A stretch of DNA of 64,000 nucleotides, from positions 62,001 through 126,000 of the forward strand of contig NZ_JBGKAD010000005.1 in assembly GCF_041361345.1 (NCBI RefSeq). The letters are read 5' to 3'. The translations under genes and the position numbers were made by a program. This document shows positions 61,971-64,000 of this stretch, piece by piece (within the stretch, counting starts at the first letter, position 1; each line of letters begins with the position of its first letter). The stretch comes from Halobaculum sp. MBLA0147 (GTDB lineage Archaea > Halobacteriota > Halobacteria > Halobacteriales > Haloferacaceae). The notes beneath the pieces are model-generated. The model saw nothing but the letters and a program-made list of their open reading frames with translations. It had not been told where the DNA came from and searched no databases.

Positions 61971-64000
61971 ATGACTGAGACAAGGAATCTCGATGACATT
62001 GCGGACTCGTACAGTTTATGGGGTGAGCACATTCAGCACCTGCAGGATGATCGTGGTATCACGGATTTGTGGCCGCCTCAAGTCAAATCGTTCGAGGATG
62101 GAGCCAATGGCGATTCAAATTTCTTGATGGTTTCTCCGCCAGGAACTGGGAAGACACTGGTTGCAGAGCTTATCTCAGTCAACGAATGGGTTTCATCTGG
62201 TGATCCCGTGGTTTACTTGGTTCCATATGTGGCTATTGCCGAAGAAAAGTACGATGAGTTCGATCAGAACCTCGGCGGGATGATGGGACTTGAGATCGAG
62301 AAAGCCACGGAGACTGAATATCCGAATCCCAAAGATCTGTTCGAGTCACAGGTTATCGTCATGACCTACGAGAAATTCGACTATTACCTCCGCAACTACC
62401 CTGACTACGTCGGCGATATTAGCTGTGCCGTCGTCGACGAGTTCCATATGATCTCCGACGAGACTCGTGGTCCCAATCTCGAGGTTTCTATCACCGACTT
62501 GATGGCAAATCATCCCAGTGTACGCATCGTCGGACTCAGTGCAACCACGCCCAACCCAGAAGAGGTCAGTGATTGGCTTGGCGGGTCCTTCAGCTACTCT
62601 CCCGACTGGCGGCATAACGACCTTCACGAGGGAATTTCTCTCGCGCAGGAACAGGAAATTCGATTTTACAACGACGACTCGCAGATCCGAACAGAAGCCG
62701 TTGGAAACCATTTCGATGGGAATGCCAAGACAAATGCCATTTACGACTTCCTTGTTAGCGAAACTGATCGCGAAGAAATGGGGCAAGCCCTCGTCTTCGC
62801 TCCGACCAGAAACGACACGAAGCAGACTGCAACCAGCCTGGCTAATTTCATCGACTCTCGCAAACGATCCCACGATTTTGGACTGGACAGAGAAGCACTG
62901 AAGACGCTCAAAGAACGCATTGAGGCAGGACCGGATGGTGGAAAGACGGAAGGCGAGCTCAAGAACTGCCTCAACAGCGGCATCGGATTCCATCACGCTG
63001 GCCTCTCACGTCATGCTAAATCCGTGCTAGAAGAGGGGTTCGACGATGGACATATCAAGGCTGTCGTCGCTACAAGTACACTCGCTGCCGGCGTCAATCT
63101 CCCCATCAAACGCGTGTTCGTCCTCGAGCCGAAGCTCGGACGATCAGAGATGCTCGTCAGCCAGTACAAGAACCTGGCTGGACGCGCTGGCCGCCCCCGC
63201 TTGGATGAACCGGGTGAAGCTGTCCTGTTTGCTCAGAACGAGAACCAGTCTATCCCTATCGTCTCTAACTACATTCAGGGGAGGATAGACCCGCTCCAGT
63301 CCCAAATCGATTTCGAGGAACACTATGGTGTACTGCTGAATTTGGTCCGCAAGTATTCGTCGATGCCAGATCTGCTTGAATTTCTGAACCGGACCTATTT
63401 CGGTCACGAACAGTCAGTAACTCACGCTGACATCGGTGACAGCGTCGGCGAGGCCGTCAGCGATCTCAGTCGCTGGAATATGTTGGACTTGGAATCGGGG
63501 GAATTCCGCTTGTCTCAGCTTGGCACAGCCACCTCCAAGCAACTCGTCAGCCCACAGTCTATTCATCTCGTAATCGATTATCTCCAGACCGCCGACAAAA
63601 TCGATATTCAGGACCTGCTGGTAACCATTGCGACAGCCCCGGAATTCGATCTCGGATATCGCCTGTTTATGAATGGCAACCGATACTGGGAACAGCGAGA
63701 TGAGATCAGGGAAACGCTCGGGCTCACCCACATCGAGCTCGACGAGTTCGATAAGGTCATAACGACGGCGCTCGTGATATACGACTGGATTAACGAACAG
63801 GAACTGCCCACAATTTATAACGAGCGGGCGGTCGACGACGATTACTGGGGGACCGCCGATGTGCGCGAACGAATCGCTCCTATTTTCGTTCGTATCCTCA
63901 CCTCCGTGGTAGAAGTGCTCGAAGAGGCACGGCCAGATTTCCACCTCGAATACGGTGAAAACCTAACCCAGCTTGCCCAGCGCATCGACTACGGACTCAG
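61971..64000 (+). CDS. Ski2-like DEAD/DEAH-box helicase, 3' end outside window
   Basis: The frame is open from ATG 61971 to the window end (676 codons). It has Walker A SPPGTGKTLVAEL near residue 59, motif II VVDEFHMISDETRG near 150, motif III GLSATTPNPEEV near 184, HHAGLSRHAKSVLEEGF near 340, VVATSTLAAGVNLP near 362 and motif VI QYKNLAGRAGRPR near 394. The wobble positions are much richer in A and T than in the rest of the window, which suggests transfer. Helicases of this type are found in several archaeal defence loci as well as in RNA turnover. The downstream partner is not visible. Confidence 0.85.
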   Translation, partial: MTETRNLDDIADSYSLWGEHIQHLQDDRGITDLWPPQVKSFEDGANGDSNFLMVSPPGTGKTLVAELISVNEWVSSGDPVVYLVPYVAIAEEKYDEFDQNLGGMMGLEIEKATETEYPNPKDLFESQVIVMTYEKFDYYLRNYPDYVGDISCAVVDEFHMISDETRGPNLEVSITDLMANHPSVRIVGLSATTPNPEEVSDWLGGSFSYSPDWRHNDLHEGISLAQEQEIRFYNDDSQIRTEAVGNHFDGNAKTNAIYDFLVSETDREEMGQALVFAPTRNDTKQTATSLANFIDSRKRSHDFGLDREALKTLKERIEAGPDGGKTEGELKNCLNSGIGFHHAGLSRHAKSVLEEGFDDGHIKAVVATSTLAAGVNLPIKRVFVLEPKLGRSEMLVSQYKNLAGRAGRPRLDEPGEAVLFAQNENQSIPIVSNYIQGRIDPLQSQIDFEEHYGVLLNLVRKYSSMPDLLEFLNRTYFGHEQSVTHADIGDSVGEAVSDLSRWNMLDLESGEFRLSQLGTATSKQLVSPQSIHLVIDYLQTADKIDIQDLLVTIATAPEFDLGYRLFMNGNRYWEQRDEIRETLGLTHIELDEFDKVITTALVIYDWINEQELPTIYNERAVDDDYWGTADVRERIAPIFVRILTSVVEVLEEARPDFHLEYGENLTQLAQRIDYGL

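Overview
The window comes from a haloarchaeon (class Halobacteria). The proteins are strongly acidic, G+C is high, many genes look leaderless with a TTTATA-like box centred about 27 bases before the start codon, and the families (TbsP, HVO_A0114-type DNA-binding protein, haloarchaeal TnpB, methylaspartate pathway) are typical of that class. The genus cannot be told from the sequence alone. Much of the window is accessory DNA: defence genes, toxin-antitoxin remnants, IS200/IS605-derived pieces and many decayed genes.

Region 1 (1-26 kb) is a defence and DNA-processing island. It opens with the 3' part of a DISARM locus: drmA (5' end outside the window), drmB and drmC. A decayed RecB/AddA-type nuclease fragment follows. 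Next is a complete AddB-AddA-like helicase-nuclease operon on the minus strand, then a two-gene HTH/nucleotidyltransferase toxin-antitoxin module broken by an IS-derived hairpin element and a nonsense mutation, then a TumE/TumA-like module whose toxin has lost its start. After an FAD oxidoreductase comes an Orc1/Cdc6-like ATPase followed by three overlapping genes: an AddB-like protein split in two and lacking its nuclease, and a 1198-residue UvrD-type helicase with a C-terminal PD-(D/E)XK nuclease. This last set is the best candidate for an undescribed system.

Region 2 (26-36 kb) has an IS200/IS605-type tnpB element, then two tandem TbsP-type regulators, each preceded by the same long inverted repeat (GCTAACYAACA, arms about 31 bp apart), then a tightly overlapping methylaspartate operon: glutamate mutase S and E, methylaspartate ammonia-lyase, a mesaconyl-CoA hydratase-like protein and a class I CoA-transferase. 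A third, orphan copy of the inverted repeat lies after the operon. The layout suggests that the TbsP paralogues control the route from glutamate through methylaspartate and mesaconate.

Region 3 (36-41 kb) is mostly non-coding. It holds a DUF2264 gene flanked by diverged long direct repeats, and within and beside those repeats three copies of a structured element of 77-86 nt whose inner stem varies in a base-pair-preserving way. An Mrr-like endonuclease ends the region.

Region 4 (41-49 kb) is a redox and stress cluster: two HxlR regulators with TTAC-N5/6-GTAA sites, an FAD/NAD reductase, a cupredoxin-like lipoprotein, a thioesterase, an isochorismatase-family hydrolase, a DUF393 protein without its cysteines, and two dead peroxiredoxin genes. 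Region 5 (49-64 kb) has a chemotaxis transducer, a VWA fragment, a methyltransferase, an AAA ATPase with a nested palindrome in front, a metallophosphoesterase stopped by a nonsense codon, an NDUFA9-like protein, an RNase Z paralogue with altered metal ligands, a zinc-ribbon HTH regulator, a frameshifted sensor kinase, and the start of a Ski2-like helicase in A+T-richer DNA. No rRNA, tRNA or CRISPR array was seen.
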